From a bacterium SCSIO 12696 (lineage in GTDB: Bacteria; Pseudomonadota; Gammaproteobacteria; Pseudomonadales; Porticoccaceae), in assembly GCA_024397955.1 (NCBI GenBank), contig CP073744.1, forward strand, positions 1,488,001 to 1,552,000: a stretch of 64,000 nucleotides of DNA, given 5' to 3'. The position numbers were made by a program, and so were the translations under genes. Within the stretch, counting starts at the first letter, position 1. Every line of letters begins with the position of its first letter. The notes under the pieces are model-generated. The model made no database searches and was not told the origin of the DNA. It saw only the letters and a list, made by a program, of their open reading frames with translations. This document shows, in pieces, positions 35,357 to 44,057 of this stretch.

Positions 35357-35839
35357 CTAAAACTTACTTTTTTTAGTTTTATCTATCGAAAGCTCTTTTA
35401 AGATAGCATATGCATTAGAATCGGCCTCAATCACATAACCGATCAAAAAACCTATATCCTGGACAGGCCTTACTCGAATAATTGTTACATCATTTTTTAT
35501 CAGTTCTCTTTTAACTAGCTCGTAGGCAATGTTAATTTTTAAATTTGAACTACCTTTAATATTTTTAGATTTCGCACTCATCAAAAAAACGATAGTCCCG
35601 CCATCATTACCAGAAATTTTAACATCAACATCACGAATCCTTATTTTTCTTTTGGCGCCAAAAAAACTAGAGCAATCTTGAGTTAGTTCATAAGGCTTCT
35701 TACAGCTCATCCTCAAAGCGGATATAGAATCTTGATCAACAGAATCTTTAACATAGTTAGGCGATGTACAACCGCAAAAAATCAAACACAAAAAAGAAAA
35801 GATTAATAAACTTATCTTTTTGTCAAAGAAACTAATCAT
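35357..35839 (-). CDS. Small lipoprotein in A+T-rich island
   Basis: A 160-residue lipoprotein with signal peptide and lipobox IFCGC near residue 23 (ATG 35839 preferred over a TTG one codon upstream). The mature part (KIRIRDVDVKISGNDGGTIV, NLKINIAYELVKRELIKNDV, VRPVQDIGFLIGYVIEADSN) is beta-alpha-beta without a family I recognise. Codon use is strongly A/T at third positions, unlike flanking genes. It overlaps the upstream lipoprotein gene by 8 bases, so the two form a pair. Probably acquired. Confidence 0.75.
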   Translation of the reverse strand: MISFFDKKISLLIFSFLCLIFCGCTSPNYVKDSVDQDSISALRMSCKKPYELTQDCSSFFGAKRKIRIRDVDVKISGNDGGTIVFLMSAKSKNIKGSSNLKINIAYELVKRELIKNDVTIIRVRPVQDIGFLIGYVIEADSNAYAILKELSIDKTKKSKF

Positions 35840-36275
35840 CAAACTCTTCCATTACCTTAGCAACGACCTCATCAACAACATATCTAGGTGACTTTCTGGC
35901 TAGAGACGATCTATTCGAAGAAGCATAAAGTAGCAAGTTGTCACTATGCAAATCAAGTAAAGTTACTTGAAAATCAGTTATATACCACCCAACATCCCAC
36001 CACCATTGAACATCATACTCCACAAGCACATCTGAGTATTCTGGAACACCTTGGATACTACCTAACTCTACAGAAAATCCTCTAGCCCTAAAGCTTTCGG
36101 CCAAAATTTCTGACAAGTCTTTTTTATCATCAGGATTTTTGACAACAAAAATTTTTGAATTAGCATCAAACTTAGCATCGGGAAATTTATAAGAATTCTG
36201 ATTTGAAATACAACCTGAAACAGCAAGGAACGCCACAAGCATAAAAAATTTAGTAAAAAGTAAATATATTCTCAT
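35832..36275 (-). CDS. Small lipoprotein in A+T-rich island, upstream partner
   Basis: A 147-residue lipoprotein; ATG 36275 follows a GTG that is one codon earlier. Lipobox AVSGC near residue 22. The sequence SKIFVVKNPDDKKDLSEILA, SFRARGFSVELGSIQGVPEY and SDVLVEYDVQWWWDVGWYIT with a TLLDLHSDNLLL strand resembles the lipoprotein fold in which a short alpha/beta domain senses or binds an envelope partner (DUF4136-like), but this is a weak match by eye. Same A+T-rich composition as its partner. Confidence 0.75.
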   Translation of the reverse strand: MRIYLLFTKFFMLVAFLAVSGCISNQNSYKFPDAKFDANSKIFVVKNPDDKKDLSEILAESFRARGFSVELGSIQGVPEYSDVLVEYDVQWWWDVGWYITDFQVTLLDLHSDNLLLYASSNRSSLARKSPRYVVDEVVAKVMEEFDD

Positions 36276-36328
36276 CACAAAACCTATATTTATTTAAGAA
36301 GGACTATGAATACTCTTAAAAAGAGCAG

Positions 36329-36997
36329 CTATTCCCCAGCTTCGTCCGCCTCAACCACTTCAGTTTCCGCCTCTCCATCTTTCACCCACGATTTAATATC
36401 CGCGTCATTCAACACATGCCGCATATATTCGCCAGGCTCGCCATCAAGGTTGACGCCATAGGTGTAAAAGCGCAGCACCACCGGTGCATACATTGCATCG
36501 GCAATAGTAAAGTGGCCAAATAGCCAGGGGCCACTGTGACCGTATTTTTGGCGGCACTCTGCCCAAATGGTACTTACTCTGGCGATATCGCTTTCCAACT
36601 CTGGTGTCATCGGCACCTTGCGACCGGTAGCACGAACGTTCATTGGCATAGCATTGCGCAAGTGCGGGAAGCCGGAATGCATTTCTGCACTGATAGCTCG
36701 GGCACGGCCCCGATCAGCACAGTCTGCTGGCCAAAGCTGGCCTTCTGCCATGGATTCATTAATGTATTCGCAGATAGCGAGAGAGTCCCAAACCCTGTGA
36801 GCACCATCAATCAACACCGGTACTTTTCGAGCGGGAGAATAGCGGCCAATTTCCCGGGCAAACTCTTCGGTGTCCAAAGGCAGGCGTTTGAGGTCAAATT
36901 CAACCCCTGCTTTACGAATAGCCAACCACGGCCTCAGTGACCAGGATGAGTAATTTTTATTACCGATAACCAGAAGTGGTTTTGTTTTGTGGTTCAT
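36329..36997 (-). CDS. Glutathione S-transferase
   Basis: A 222-residue cytoplasmic GST. ATG 36997 (MNHKTKPLLVIGNKNYSSWS) has GGAG seven bases upstream; the frame opens nine codons earlier with a non-ATG start. The N-terminal thioredoxin-like domain has NYSSWSLRPW (catalytic Ser region), KVPVLIDGAHRVWDSLAICE (the glutathione-binding P/E-S motif) and EYINE. The helical domain includes GPWLFGHFTIADAMYAPVVL. The acidic tail (EAETEVVEADEAGE) is unusual. Stand-alone gene. Confidence 0.92.
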   Translation of the reverse strand: MNHKTKPLLVIGNKNYSSWSLRPWLAIRKAGVEFDLKRLPLDTEEFAREIGRYSPARKVPVLIDGAHRVWDSLAICEYINESMAEGQLWPADCADRGRARAISAEMHSGFPHLRNAMPMNVRATGRKVPMTPELESDIARVSTIWAECRQKYGHSGPWLFGHFTIADAMYAPVVLRFYTYGVNLDGEPGEYMRHVLNDADIKSWVKDGEAETEVVEADEAGE

Positions 36998-37069
36998 TGA
37001 CTGCTCCAAGTTTCCGTTTCCCACAGGAAAGAAGCATAGAACAAAACCGGGAAGATAAAATCCTTATGG

Positions 37070-37258
37070 TTAAACCAACAGGCCAACCTGTTTTGAAATC
37101 AACCAGCTAAGGCCACTCATAAACAGAATGACCAACCAAACCGCCAGCAGTAATCGCCAGAACCGAAATGGCTGGCGCTTCACAGAATGAATGCCGCTTG
37201 AGGTGACTTTGCGCACCCGCTCAAGGTCTTCGGGGTAGAGTTCGTCTTCGCTTCGCAT
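37070..37258 (-). CDS. DUF3094-type small membrane protein
   Basis: A 62-residue protein: a polar N-terminus (MRSEDELYPEDLERVRKVTS), a basic motif VKRQPFRFWR, then a single transmembrane helix (LLLAVWLVILFMSGLSWLIS). The pattern matches the DUF3094 family of Pseudomonas-like bacteria. It follows the biotin operon on the same strand, 56 bases after bioD. Start at ATG 37258, since upstream in-frame codons extend into bioD's end. Function unknown. Confidence 0.72.
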   Translation of the reverse strand: MRSEDELYPEDLERVRKVTSSGIHSVKRQPFRFWRLLLAVWLVILFMSGLSWLISKQVGLLV

Positions 37259-37314
37259 GATATTCAAGTATTTACCAATCGGGCTTACAACTATGGCAGT
37301 CCACACTACAGCAG

Positions 37315-37995
37315 TTACAGCAGTGGCTCAATATCCAGGTACTGGCCAATGTTCTCCGGCGTGGGTGAATCGAGAAAAGGCACCGTTCCCAACAATGGCG
37401 CAGGTAGTTGCTGTTGCAGGGTTTGCAAATTTTCCTCAAAACAATCCATAGATGCCTGAGTACGGTTTGCCACCCAACCCGCAAGTTGCAAACCGTCGCG
37501 GCGGATGGCTTCAGCAGTCAACAAAGCGTGGTTAATGCAGCCCAGCTTCATGGCCACCACCAGTATCACCGGTGTTTGCAGTTGCCGGGGAATGTCGGCA
37601 AAGGTCTCTCGTTGGTTCAGGGGTACTCGCCAACCGCCCGCGCCTTCAATCACCGTAAAGTCTGCGCCCTGCATTAAGACCCCACGGCAAAAACCGGCAA
37701 CCCGGTCCGCCTGCAGGCGCTGCCCTTTTTGCTGGGCAGCAATGTGCGGCGCTATCGCGGGCTCCAGAGCGACCGGATTCACCTGCTGATAAGGCAGTTG
37801 CAGCGTAGATTGTTGTTGCAGCAACAGAGCATCGCCATTGCGCAGCCCTTCGGCGGTTTGCTCACAACCTGCCGCTACTGGCTTCACAGCGACTGTGCTC
37901 AAGCCTTTTTGGCGAGCAGCAGCAAGCAGACCTGCAGCAATCTGGGTTTTGCCAACATCGGTATCCGTGCCGGTGATAAAAAAGGTTTTTTTCAT
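37315..37995 (-). CDS. bioD: Dethiobiotin synthetase
   Basis: A 226-residue ATP-dependent carboxylase that closes the ureido ring of dethiobiotin. The P-loop variant TGTDTDVGKT is at residues 8-17, with KPVAAGCEQT, VIEGAGGWRVPL (the E-G-A-G-G motif) and a lysine/asparagine pocket near WVANRT. It is the last pathway gene of the bioB-bioF-bioHC-bioD run, 21 bases after bioHC. Confidence 0.95.
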   Translation of the reverse strand: MKKTFFITGTDTDVGKTQIAAGLLAAARQKGLSTVAVKPVAAGCEQTAEGLRNGDALLLQQQSTLQLPYQQVNPVALEPAIAPHIAAQQKGQRLQADRVAGFCRGVLMQGADFTVIEGAGGWRVPLNQRETFADIPRQLQTPVILVVAMKLGCINHALLTAEAIRRDGLQLAGWVANRTQASMDCFEENLQTLQQQLPAPLLGTVPFLDSPTPENIGQYLDIEPLL

Positions 37996-38016
37996 AGTGC
38001 TGTTATCGGCGATGTA

Positions 38017-39597
38017 TTACTTCCTCACCACCCCATACACCACTTGGTAAGTAGCGGGCAGACGACCCAGGTCATCGCGAAACGGTTCGTAGGCATCCAC
38101 CAGAGCTCGCAGTTTTTGGCGCCCGGTCAAAGCACTGGGGCGGCCTCGATTGACGTTGTGCGCGCCAATTGCCTTGAGTTCTCGCATCAGCGTTTTCAAA
38201 TCGTCATAGCGGGGGCACAGAGTCTCTACGGTCAGTTCGCACTGCAAGCCAGCGCTCTCCAATTGTTGCTGCAATTGCTCTACCGGAATAAAGCGATTGA
38301 CGTGAACTTGGTCATCCACTTCCTGCCAGGCAGCGCGCAGCTCCGCCAATGTGCCCGGTGCAAAGGTACTAAACACCGCCACACCGCCATCGGTTAGCAC
38401 GCGATCCAACTCTGCCCCCCACTGGCCCGGAGACTCGCACCATTGGTAGGTCAGGCTAGATACCACCAGGTCAACACTGTTGTTCGCCAGCGGTAACGCT
38501 TCAGCGTCGGCACACAACCAACGGTCTGCCACCGGGCGGTGAGTCTGAGCGTAGGCGATCATACCGGGGGCAAAGTCCAATGCGCTCAAATGCGCATCGG
38601 GGTATTTATTGCGCACTCCCGCCGACAGATAACCGGTGCCACAACCCACATCGAGAATGGACTGGGGTGCCACACCAGAGGGAATTTTTTCCAACAGGCG
38701 ATCAGCCACCTTGCGCTGTAAAGCCGCCGCGCCATCGTAGCTGGCCGCCGCACGACTGAACGAATCCGCCACATTTTTTTTGTTCAGCTGAGCCTCTTCG
38801 GGCTCAACACGCAAAAACTGCCGCACGTTCTCTATCACTTGCTGCGCAGCAGACAGCTGCAAGCTATGGCCAGCATTGGCAATCACCTCAACTCGTTGCT
38901 GGCGGTTAAGGACAGCAATGTTTGCAGCGGCTTTGGCAGGTACCAATACGTCCTGCTCGCCAAACAGGTGTAAGCCCGGTACCGGCAACTCGGCTAAGGC
39001 ACGACGATTATCCAACTCGCCGAGCAGTGCCAGTGCCTGGTTCCAATTTGAATTGGTCGCTGCCTGAGCAAAAGGGCGCAAGGTTTTTAACAACTGACGT
39101 TGCTGCTGATCTCCTTGGGCCTCAAGGCCAATAAACTGCTTCAAACAGGCTGCTGGGTCACGATCAAAGAACTGACAAAACTGTGCAAATGTGGTTTTTT
39201 CCATGGCTGAGTGCCAGGTATCACGAGCCACAAAGCAAACATTGGTAGCCAGGGTGATCAGTTTATTCACACGTTGAGGGCAACGGGCGCAAAAGGCGGT
39301 CGCCAGCATCCCCCCTAAAGACCAGCCCAGCAAGTTAAAGCGTTCCGGCAGTTGTTGCGATAACGCATTCAACAAGCTATCCAAGTCCACTTGTGGCCAA
39401 ACATCGCTGCCACCAAATCCCGGAAAGTCCACCAACATCACAGGTTGTGTTTCGGCCAGTGCGCTGGCGAAATCGGTAAAAATACCGCTGTCTGCCCCCC
39501 AACCGTGGAGTAACACCAACGGTAGCTGATTTTCCGGGCCCGGCAAGTAGGCCAAATGCAGTGTAGGCGTAGTCAGTTGCAAAGCTGCTTCTGTCAT
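38017..39597 (-). CDS. bioHC: Fused BioH esterase and BioC methyltransferase
   Basis: A 526-residue bifunctional protein. Residues ~1-265 are an alpha/beta hydrolase with LVLLHGWGADSG, the nucleophile elbow GWSLGG, and the acid/His end (FGEQDVLV, ANAGHSLQL): BioH, which removes the methyl ester from pimeloyl-ACP. Residues ~275-526 are a SAM methyltransferase with ILDVGCGTGYLS and VDLVVSSLTYQWC: BioC, which adds the methyl ester to malonyl-ACP. One chain thus opens and closes the shield on the same intermediate. Such BioHC fusions are known in Saccharophagus and relatives. Start ATG 39597 lies 12 bases after the bioF stop. Confidence 0.95.
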   Translation of the reverse strand: MTEAALQLTTPTLHLAYLPGPENQLPLVLLHGWGADSGIFTDFASALAETQPVMLVDFPGFGGSDVWPQVDLDSLLNALSQQLPERFNLLGWSLGGMLATAFCARCPQRVNKLITLATNVCFVARDTWHSAMEKTTFAQFCQFFDRDPAACLKQFIGLEAQGDQQQRQLLKTLRPFAQAATNSNWNQALALLGELDNRRALAELPVPGLHLFGEQDVLVPAKAAANIAVLNRQQRVEVIANAGHSLQLSAAQQVIENVRQFLRVEPEEAQLNKKNVADSFSRAAASYDGAAALQRKVADRLLEKIPSGVAPQSILDVGCGTGYLSAGVRNKYPDAHLSALDFAPGMIAYAQTHRPVADRWLCADAEALPLANNSVDLVVSSLTYQWCESPGQWGAELDRVLTDGGVAVFSTFAPGTLAELRAAWQEVDDQVHVNRFIPVEQLQQQLESAGLQCELTVETLCPRYDDLKTLMRELKAIGAHNVNRGRPSALTGRQKLRALVDAYEPFRDDLGRLPATYQVVYGVVRK

Positions 39598-39608
39598 TCT
39601 CAACTCTC

Positions 39609-40790
39609 TTATGGATTCCCGCCTGTGCGGGAATGACAGATGATTACTTTTTCCAATTCATCCAACAGCCGGTCAACCTGCTGCTCGCTGTGTTCAGCAC
39701 TCAGGGTAATGCGCAGACGCCCGGTGCCTTTCGGCACAGTGGGAGGGCGAATAGCCCCCACCAGTATGCCTCGCTGCTTGAGCTGCTGGCCCACACGAAC
39801 GGTGAGTTCATCATCGTTCAGCAACACCGGTTGTATCGGCGTTTGTGAATCCATTAACTGCAAGCCCAGCTGCTCGGCCCCATGGCGAAACCGCGCAATC
39901 AGTTGCTGTAACTTTTCCCGTCGCCAGTGCTCTGTTTGCAGCAAATGCAAACTGGTGCGGGTTGCCGCAGCCACGGCTGGGGGCATTGCCGTGGTAAAAA
40001 TATAAGGGCGGGCGAACTGGATCAGGGTTTCAATCAACGCATCACTGCCCGCCACAAAAGCACCGAATGTGCCAAAGCCCTTCCCTAACGTGCCCACCAG
40101 TATTGGCAGCTGTGCAACGCCTAAACCAAAGTAGTCAGCACAGCCGCCACCTTGCTTGCCCAGTACGCCAAAACCGTGGGCATCATCCACCATCAGCCAG
40201 GCATCCTGCTGTTGGCACAGACTGGCCAGCTCAGGCAGTTCAGCCACATTGCCGTCCATGCTGAAAACCCCATCGGTAACCACCAGTTTGCGGCCCACCG
40301 GGGTATTGCTCAGGCGACGGCTCAATTCATCGAGGCTGCGGTAGCGGCAAAAATCCGCTCGGCTCAGCAGGCCGCCATCCAACAGGGAGGCGTGATTAAG
40401 CCGGTCTTCAAATACCGTATCGCCGCGATCCGCCAAGGCAGCAATGGTGCCCATATTGGCCATATAGCCAGTGGAAAACAGCAGTGCCCGAGGCCTGCCG
40501 GTAAAATCCGCCAACTCCTCTTCCAGAGCGTGGTGTTCCCGTGAATGGCCATAGATCAGGTGCGAAGCGCCACTGCCAACGCCATATTGGCCGGCACTGT
40601 TTTGCAGTGCTGCGGCCACCTCTGGGTGATTGGCCAAGCCCAGATAATCGTTGCTGCAAAACGCCAGATAGCGCTCGCCGTCTACCACCACTTCCGGCCC
40701 AGAGGCGGATTGAAGTTGGTAGCGCTGGCGGTAGAGATGCGCGGCTTTGCGCTGCTGCAAAGCGGGCTGTAAAACCCGGTCTAACGACAT
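39609..40790 (-). CDS. bioF: 8-amino-7-oxononanoate synthase
   Basis: A 393-residue PLP enzyme condensing pimeloyl-ACP with alanine. It shows [15 protein letters not shown], the [10 protein letters not shown] block, [12 protein letters not shown] and the PLP lysine in [14 protein letters not shown]. The natural C-terminus appears to be near LLDELEKVI. The final residues [10 protein letters not shown] are encoded by a dispersed palindromic repeat, and the stop codon TAA lies at its edge. Second gene of the biotin operon, 40 bases after bioB. Confidence 0.95.
   Translation of the reverse strand: MSLDRVLQPALQQRKAAHLYRQRYQLQSASGPEVVVDGERYLAFCSNDYLGLANHPEVAAALQNSAGQYGVGSGASHLIYGHSREHHALEEELADFTGRPRALLFSTGYMANMGTIAALADRGDTVFEDRLNHASLLDGGLLSRADFCRYRSLDELSRRLSNTPVGRKLVVTDGVFSMDGNVAELPELASLCQQQDAWLMVDDAHGFGVLGKQGGGCADYFGLGVAQLPILVGTLGKGFGTFGAFVAGSDALIETLIQFARPYIFTTAMPPAVAAATRTSLHLLQTEHWRREKLQQLIARFRHGAEQLGLQLMDSQTPIQPVLLNDDELTVRVGQQLKQRGILVGAIRPPTVPKGTGRLRITLSAEHSEQQVDRLLDELEKVIICHSRTGGNP
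39611..39638. repeat. Dispersed palindromic repeat, copy 2, inside bioF
   Basis: The inverse complement reads GTCATTCCCGCACAGGCGGG then AATCC, one mismatch from the copy at 33721-33748. It supplies the last codons and stop of bioF. Confidence 0.82.
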
Positions 40791-40830
40791 TGAGGAGCAC
40801 TCATATTACGTCTCCCATTCCAGCGTTCAG

Positions 40831-41919
40831 TTACTTGGCCGCATCGTAGAAAAACTTGTCGTTCTCTGCGTCAGTGATGGCCTGGTGTAACTGCGCCGCC
40901 TCTTCTTCGTTGTCCCGCTCTACCCGGTATTCCTCCGGCTTGATGCCCAGCTTGTCAAACAGCTCCATGTCCTTGTTGGCTTTGGGGTTGGGGGTGGTCA
41001 GCAGTTTGTCGCAGTAAAAGATGGAGTTGGCACCGGCCATAAACGCCAGTGCCTGCATTTGCTCGTTCATGGTTTCCCGACCCGCCGACAGGCGCACATG
41101 GGATTTGGGCATCATAATGCGGGCGACGGCAATGGTGCGCAGGAATTCAAAATCGTCCAGGTCTTCCTGTTCTTCCATTGGGGTGCCGGCCACTTTCACC
41201 AACATATTGATGGGCACCGATTCCGGGTGTTGCGGCAGGTTGGCCAGTTGCATCAGCAACCCAGCGCGGTCTTTCTGGCCCTCACCCATACCGACAATGC
41301 CACCAGCACAGACTTTCATACCGGCATCGCGAACGTTAGCCAGGGTATCCAGGCGGTCTTGATAGGTACGGGTGGTAATAATGTCGCCGTAGTATTCCGG
41401 CGAGGTATCCAGATTGTGGTTGTAGTAATCGAGCCCAGCATCCGCCAGCTCTTTGGCCTGCTCATCGGTGAGCATTCCCAAAGTCATACAGGTTTCCATA
41501 CCCAGTGCCTTTACCTCTTTGACCATTTCGGTCACTACTTTCAAGTCCCGAGCTTTGGGGGAGCGCCAGGCCGCGCCCATGCAAAAACGGGATGCACCGG
41601 ATGCTTTAGCTAATTTGGCCTGTTCCACCACCTTTTCCACTTCCATCAGCTTTTCCCGCTCCAGGCCGGTGTCGTAACGAACACTCTGGGGGCAGTACTT
41701 GCAGTCCTCCGGGCAGGCCCCGGTTTTGATGGACAGCAATGTACTCAGCTGCACCTCATTGGGATTAAAGTGAGCGCGATGTACCAGCTGTGCCTGAAAC
41801 AGCAGATCATTGAAGGGCAACGTAAACAGATCGAGAACCTGCTGGCGGGTCCAATCGTTGCGAACGGTACTCTGGTAAGGCATGCCCTGGTAAGAACTGG
41901 CGTATTGGCTGGCACTCAT
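40831..41919 (-). CDS. bioB: Biotin synthase
   Basis: A 362-residue radical SAM enzyme that inserts sulfur into dethiobiotin. The radical SAM cluster motif is [11 protein letters not shown] (CxxxCxxC). The other blocks fit Bio[15 protein letters not shown], the N-x-D substrate region [13 protein letters not shown], and LSAGRETM with the Arg ligand of the [2Fe-2S] cluster. First gene of the biotin operon. Its promoter overlaps a BirA-type operator, and AAGGA precedes the ATG. Confidence 0.97.
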   Translation of the reverse strand: MSASQYASSYQGMPYQSTVRNDWTRQQVLDLFTLPFNDLLFQAQLVHRAHFNPNEVQLSTLLSIKTGACPEDCKYCPQSVRYDTGLEREKLMEVEKVVEQAKLAKASGASRFCMGAAWRSPKARDLKVVTEMVKEVKALGMETCMTLGMLTDEQAKELADAGLDYYNHNLDTSPEYYGDIITTRTYQDRLDTLANVRDAGMKVCAGGIVGMGEGQKDRAGLLMQLANLPQHPESVPINMLVKVAGTPMEEQEDLDDFEFLRTIAVARIMMPKSHVRLSAGRETMNEQMQALAFMAGANSIFYCDKLLTTPNPKANKDMELFDKLGIKPEEYRVERDNEEEAAQLHQAITDAENDKFFYDAAK

Positions 41920-41955
41920 GGTGTATCCTTAATGGAAAATGGAAGCTAACTGAGC

Positions 41956-41983
41956 ATCTTAGAGATCATCGGTTATCTGTCAA
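41956..41983 (-). promoter_or_regulatory. Predicted sigma-70 promoter of the biotin operon
   Basis: On the minus strand a perfect -35 TTGACA (41983-41978) is followed after 16 bases by TAAGAT (41961-41956) as -10. The -35 lies inside the operator half-site, so bound repressor should block RNA polymerase. Confidence 0.6.
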
Positions 41984-42009
41984 CCCAAAACCCACCTCAA
42001 GGTTAACAG
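41977..42009. promoter_or_regulatory. BirA-type biotin operator between bioB and comF
   Basis: Half-sites CTGTCAACC and GGTTAACAG are inverted repeats with 8 of 9 positions paired and a 15-base spacer. The E. coli BirA consensus TTGTAAACC-N15-GGTTTACAA has the same length and layout. It overlaps the bioB -35 box and abuts the ribosome site of the divergent comF gene. Confidence 0.75.
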
Positions 42010-42012
42010 CGG

Positions 42013-42735
42013 ATGTTTACCCTTCAGCGCCTCAAGCACTACTTGGCAGAACACATACCCAGCCGCTGCCTATTGTGCGACAACCCAACATCCCACCTAT
42101 TACCCCTGTGCCACCCCTGCCAAATGGAGTTACCCTGGCTGCACCACCACTGTCAGCAATGCGCCCTACCCTTGATTCAGAATGATAAAGAGCAGCTATG
42201 CGGAGAATGCCTGAGTAGCACTCCACCGTGGCAACAATGCATCGCCGCCTTCGAATATCAACCACCCATCAGCCAGCTGATCTCTCACTACAAGCACAGC
42301 GCCAACTTTGCCGCCGGGCGGGTATTAGCTACACTGCTGCACACGAAAATCACCCTGAGCCTGGATGGGGCACTGCCGCAATTAATCTTGCCGGTACCAC
42401 TGCACTGGCGCCGCCAATTGTCACGAGGGTTTAACCAGAGCTACGATCTGGCCCGGCAACTGTCAGCGCGGCTGGGGATTGCCTGCAATTACCGTTATTT
42501 ACGCAAACACCACCACACACCGCCTCAGCAGGGCTTACCGCGCAAGCAGCGCCAAAAGAACTTGAAGGGGCAATTCAGTGTGGCCAAGCCGGTAACCGAC
42601 CTGCATATCGCCCTGGTTGATGATGTGGTTACCACCGGCAGTACCGCGCGAGCCGTTGCCTCACTACTGGTGGCCTCCGGCGCGGCCAGAGTAGACTTGT
42701 GGTGTGTGGCACGAACACCGCCTCCGGGCCACTGA
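42013..42735 (+). CDS. comF: ComF-family phosphoribosyltransferase-like protein
   Basis: A 240-residue protein. The N-terminal zinc-finger-like part has CLLCDN, LCHPC, CQQC and CGEC. The C-terminal type I phosphoribosyltransferase fold has the PRPP-binding loop ALVDDVVTTGSTARAV and the LPVPLHWRRQLSRGFNQSYD block typical of ComF/GntX. ComF proteins are needed for DNA uptake in several bacteria. Divergent from bioB across the BirA-type operator, so its expression may respond to biotin. Confidence 0.92.
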   Translation: MFTLQRLKHYLAEHIPSRCLLCDNPTSHLLPLCHPCQMELPWLHHHCQQCALPLIQNDKEQLCGECLSSTPPWQQCIAAFEYQPPISQLISHYKHSANFAAGRVLATLLHTKITLSLDGALPQLILPVPLHWRRQLSRGFNQSYDLARQLSARLGIACNYRYLRKHHHTPPQQGLPRKQRQKNLKGQFSVAKPVTDLHIALVDDVVTTGSTARAVASLLVASGAARVDLWCVARTPPPGH

Positions 42736-42787
42736 ACTCTTGTGCTACCTATATGGTCGAACAACCTTCACTCTGCGGAGAACCACC

Positions 42788-43534
42788 ATGAAACCCCTGA
42801 TTGCCCTGTTTTTCTGCCTGCTGTTCAGCGCCGCTGCCCACAGCGAGCAAACACCCTTCGAAACCATCGAATTTCCATCCGCGGACGGCCTTACCATCAG
42901 TGCCGACCTGTACCAGCCACACCCCAAAAGCGCGCCGTTTATTGTGCTGTTTCATCAGGCGAAATGGAGCCGTGGTGAATATCGGGAAACCGCCCCCAAA
43001 CTCAATGCATTGGGCTTTAACGCCATGGCGGTGGATCAGCGCTCCGGCAAAGGCGTGAATGACGTAGCCAACCTCACTGCACAACGACACGGAGAACCTG
43101 CCAGTTACCTGGAAGCCATACCCGATATGCTCGCCGCTATCGAGTACGCCAAACGCCACTACGCCAGCGGCAAGCTGATTATTTGGGGCAGCTCTTACTC
43201 ATCGGCACTGTCACTCAAGATCGCTGGCGACCAACCGGATATAGCCGATGCTGTACTGGCTTTTTCTCCGGGTGAGTACTTTAAGAAAACTGGGCCAAAC
43301 CGTGAGAAGTTTATTACTAACAGCGCCCAAAACATCGTAATACCCGCTTTTATTACCTCGGCCAAGCGAGAGGAAAAAAACTGGCGGCCTATCTACCAGG
43401 CCATACCTGGCAGCAAGAAGCAGGGCTTTGTGCCAGAGAGTGCTGGCAACCACGGCTCACGAGCACTGTGGGAGCAATTTGAGGATTCGGGGGCTTATTG
43501 GGAGGCGGTTAGGGGGTTTTTGCAAAGTTTGTAG
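42788..43534 (+). CDS. Exported alpha/beta hydrolase
   Basis: A 248-residue protein with signal peptide (MKPLIALFFCLLFSAAAHSE; ATG 42788, an upstream in-frame GTG overlaps comF). The hydrolase fold is seen in APFIVLFHQAKWSRGEYRET (oxyanion-hole His-Gln), MAVDQRSGKGVN, the nucleophile elbow IIWGSSYSSALSL and the terminal His in SAGNHGSRALW. It resembles dienelactone hydrolase or acyl esterases. The substrate is unknown. No operon partner follows; the next genes on the minus strand belong to the cassette cluster. Confidence 0.85.
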   Translation: MKPLIALFFCLLFSAAAHSEQTPFETIEFPSADGLTISADLYQPHPKSAPFIVLFHQAKWSRGEYRETAPKLNALGFNAMAVDQRSGKGVNDVANLTAQRHGEPASYLEAIPDMLAAIEYAKRHYASGKLIIWGSSYSSALSLKIAGDQPDIADAVLAFSPGEYFKKTGPNREKFITNSAQNIVIPAFITSAKREEKNWRPIYQAIPGSKKQGFVPESAGNHGSRALWEQFEDSGAYWEAVRGFLQSL

Positions 43535-43606
43535 GTTGTAGAGTAGACGCTACGCAGGTATCACGGTCTAAGGCGCGCTTTTTGCTCAGTGAATAACACC
43601 GCCCTG

Positions 43607-43978
43607 TTATTTCCCTTTTTGCTGAGTTGAACTGTTACTCTTAATGATTGAGTATGCCTTGATTAACACAACAACCTGAAAAGCAAGAATGGCAACCCAG
43701 CCAAACAGGTAAAACATTGTGCTATTTGCCATAAACTTTGCACCAGTTGAAATACTTTCGTCAGCCTTAGCCAAGCTATGATATAGCTTGGCTATCTCAC
43801 TTTGAGACAACACCAACTCACCGCTTTCAATTCGTGCGGCTTTTTCCGTATATATGGCTGCGTTACTAAATTCCTCTGCGATAGCAAAAAAATGCCCGCG
43901 ATACATAAAAAGTATTTGCAAGCTCAAGAAAAATGGAATTAAGACAATAAGTGAAAACTTTAGGATGTACGGCTTCAT
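43607..43978 (-). CDS. Small two-helix membrane protein in cassette cluster
   Basis: A 123-residue protein from ATG 43978 (MKPYILKFSLIVLIPFFLSL); an open frame continues upstream through the attC-like site and is not coding. Two transmembrane helices (~8-26 and ~88-110) flank a periplasmic helical loop (FFAIAEEFSNAAIYTEKAAR, KLYHSLAKADESISTGAKFM). No family recognised. It is the last of five small genes that each end at an attC-like site, the pattern of integron cassettes. Confidence 0.65.
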   Translation of the reverse strand: MKPYILKFSLIVLIPFFLSLQILFMYRGHFFAIAEEFSNAAIYTEKAARIESGELVLSQSEIAKLYHSLAKADESISTGAKFMANSTMFYLFGWVAILAFQVVVLIKAYSIIKSNSSTQQKGK

Positions 43979-43980
43979 AA

Positions 43981-44057
43981 ATTTTAGCTGAGTTTCAGCG
44001 CCTCGCCGCGGAGAAACGCACACAATGCACGATTCCCGCTTGAATAATTTGTTAGCC
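43981..44057 (-). repeat. attC-like site, cassette cluster
   Basis: On the minus strand GGCTAAC-AAATTATTCAAG starts at the stop codon of the DUF2199 gene and the site ends CGCTGAAACTCAGCTAAAA. This aligns well with aadA-type attC sites (CTAACAATTCGTTCAAGC ... CTTAACTCAAGCGTTAGA), though the last core (GCTAAAA for GTTRRRY) is degenerate. Confidence 0.6.
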
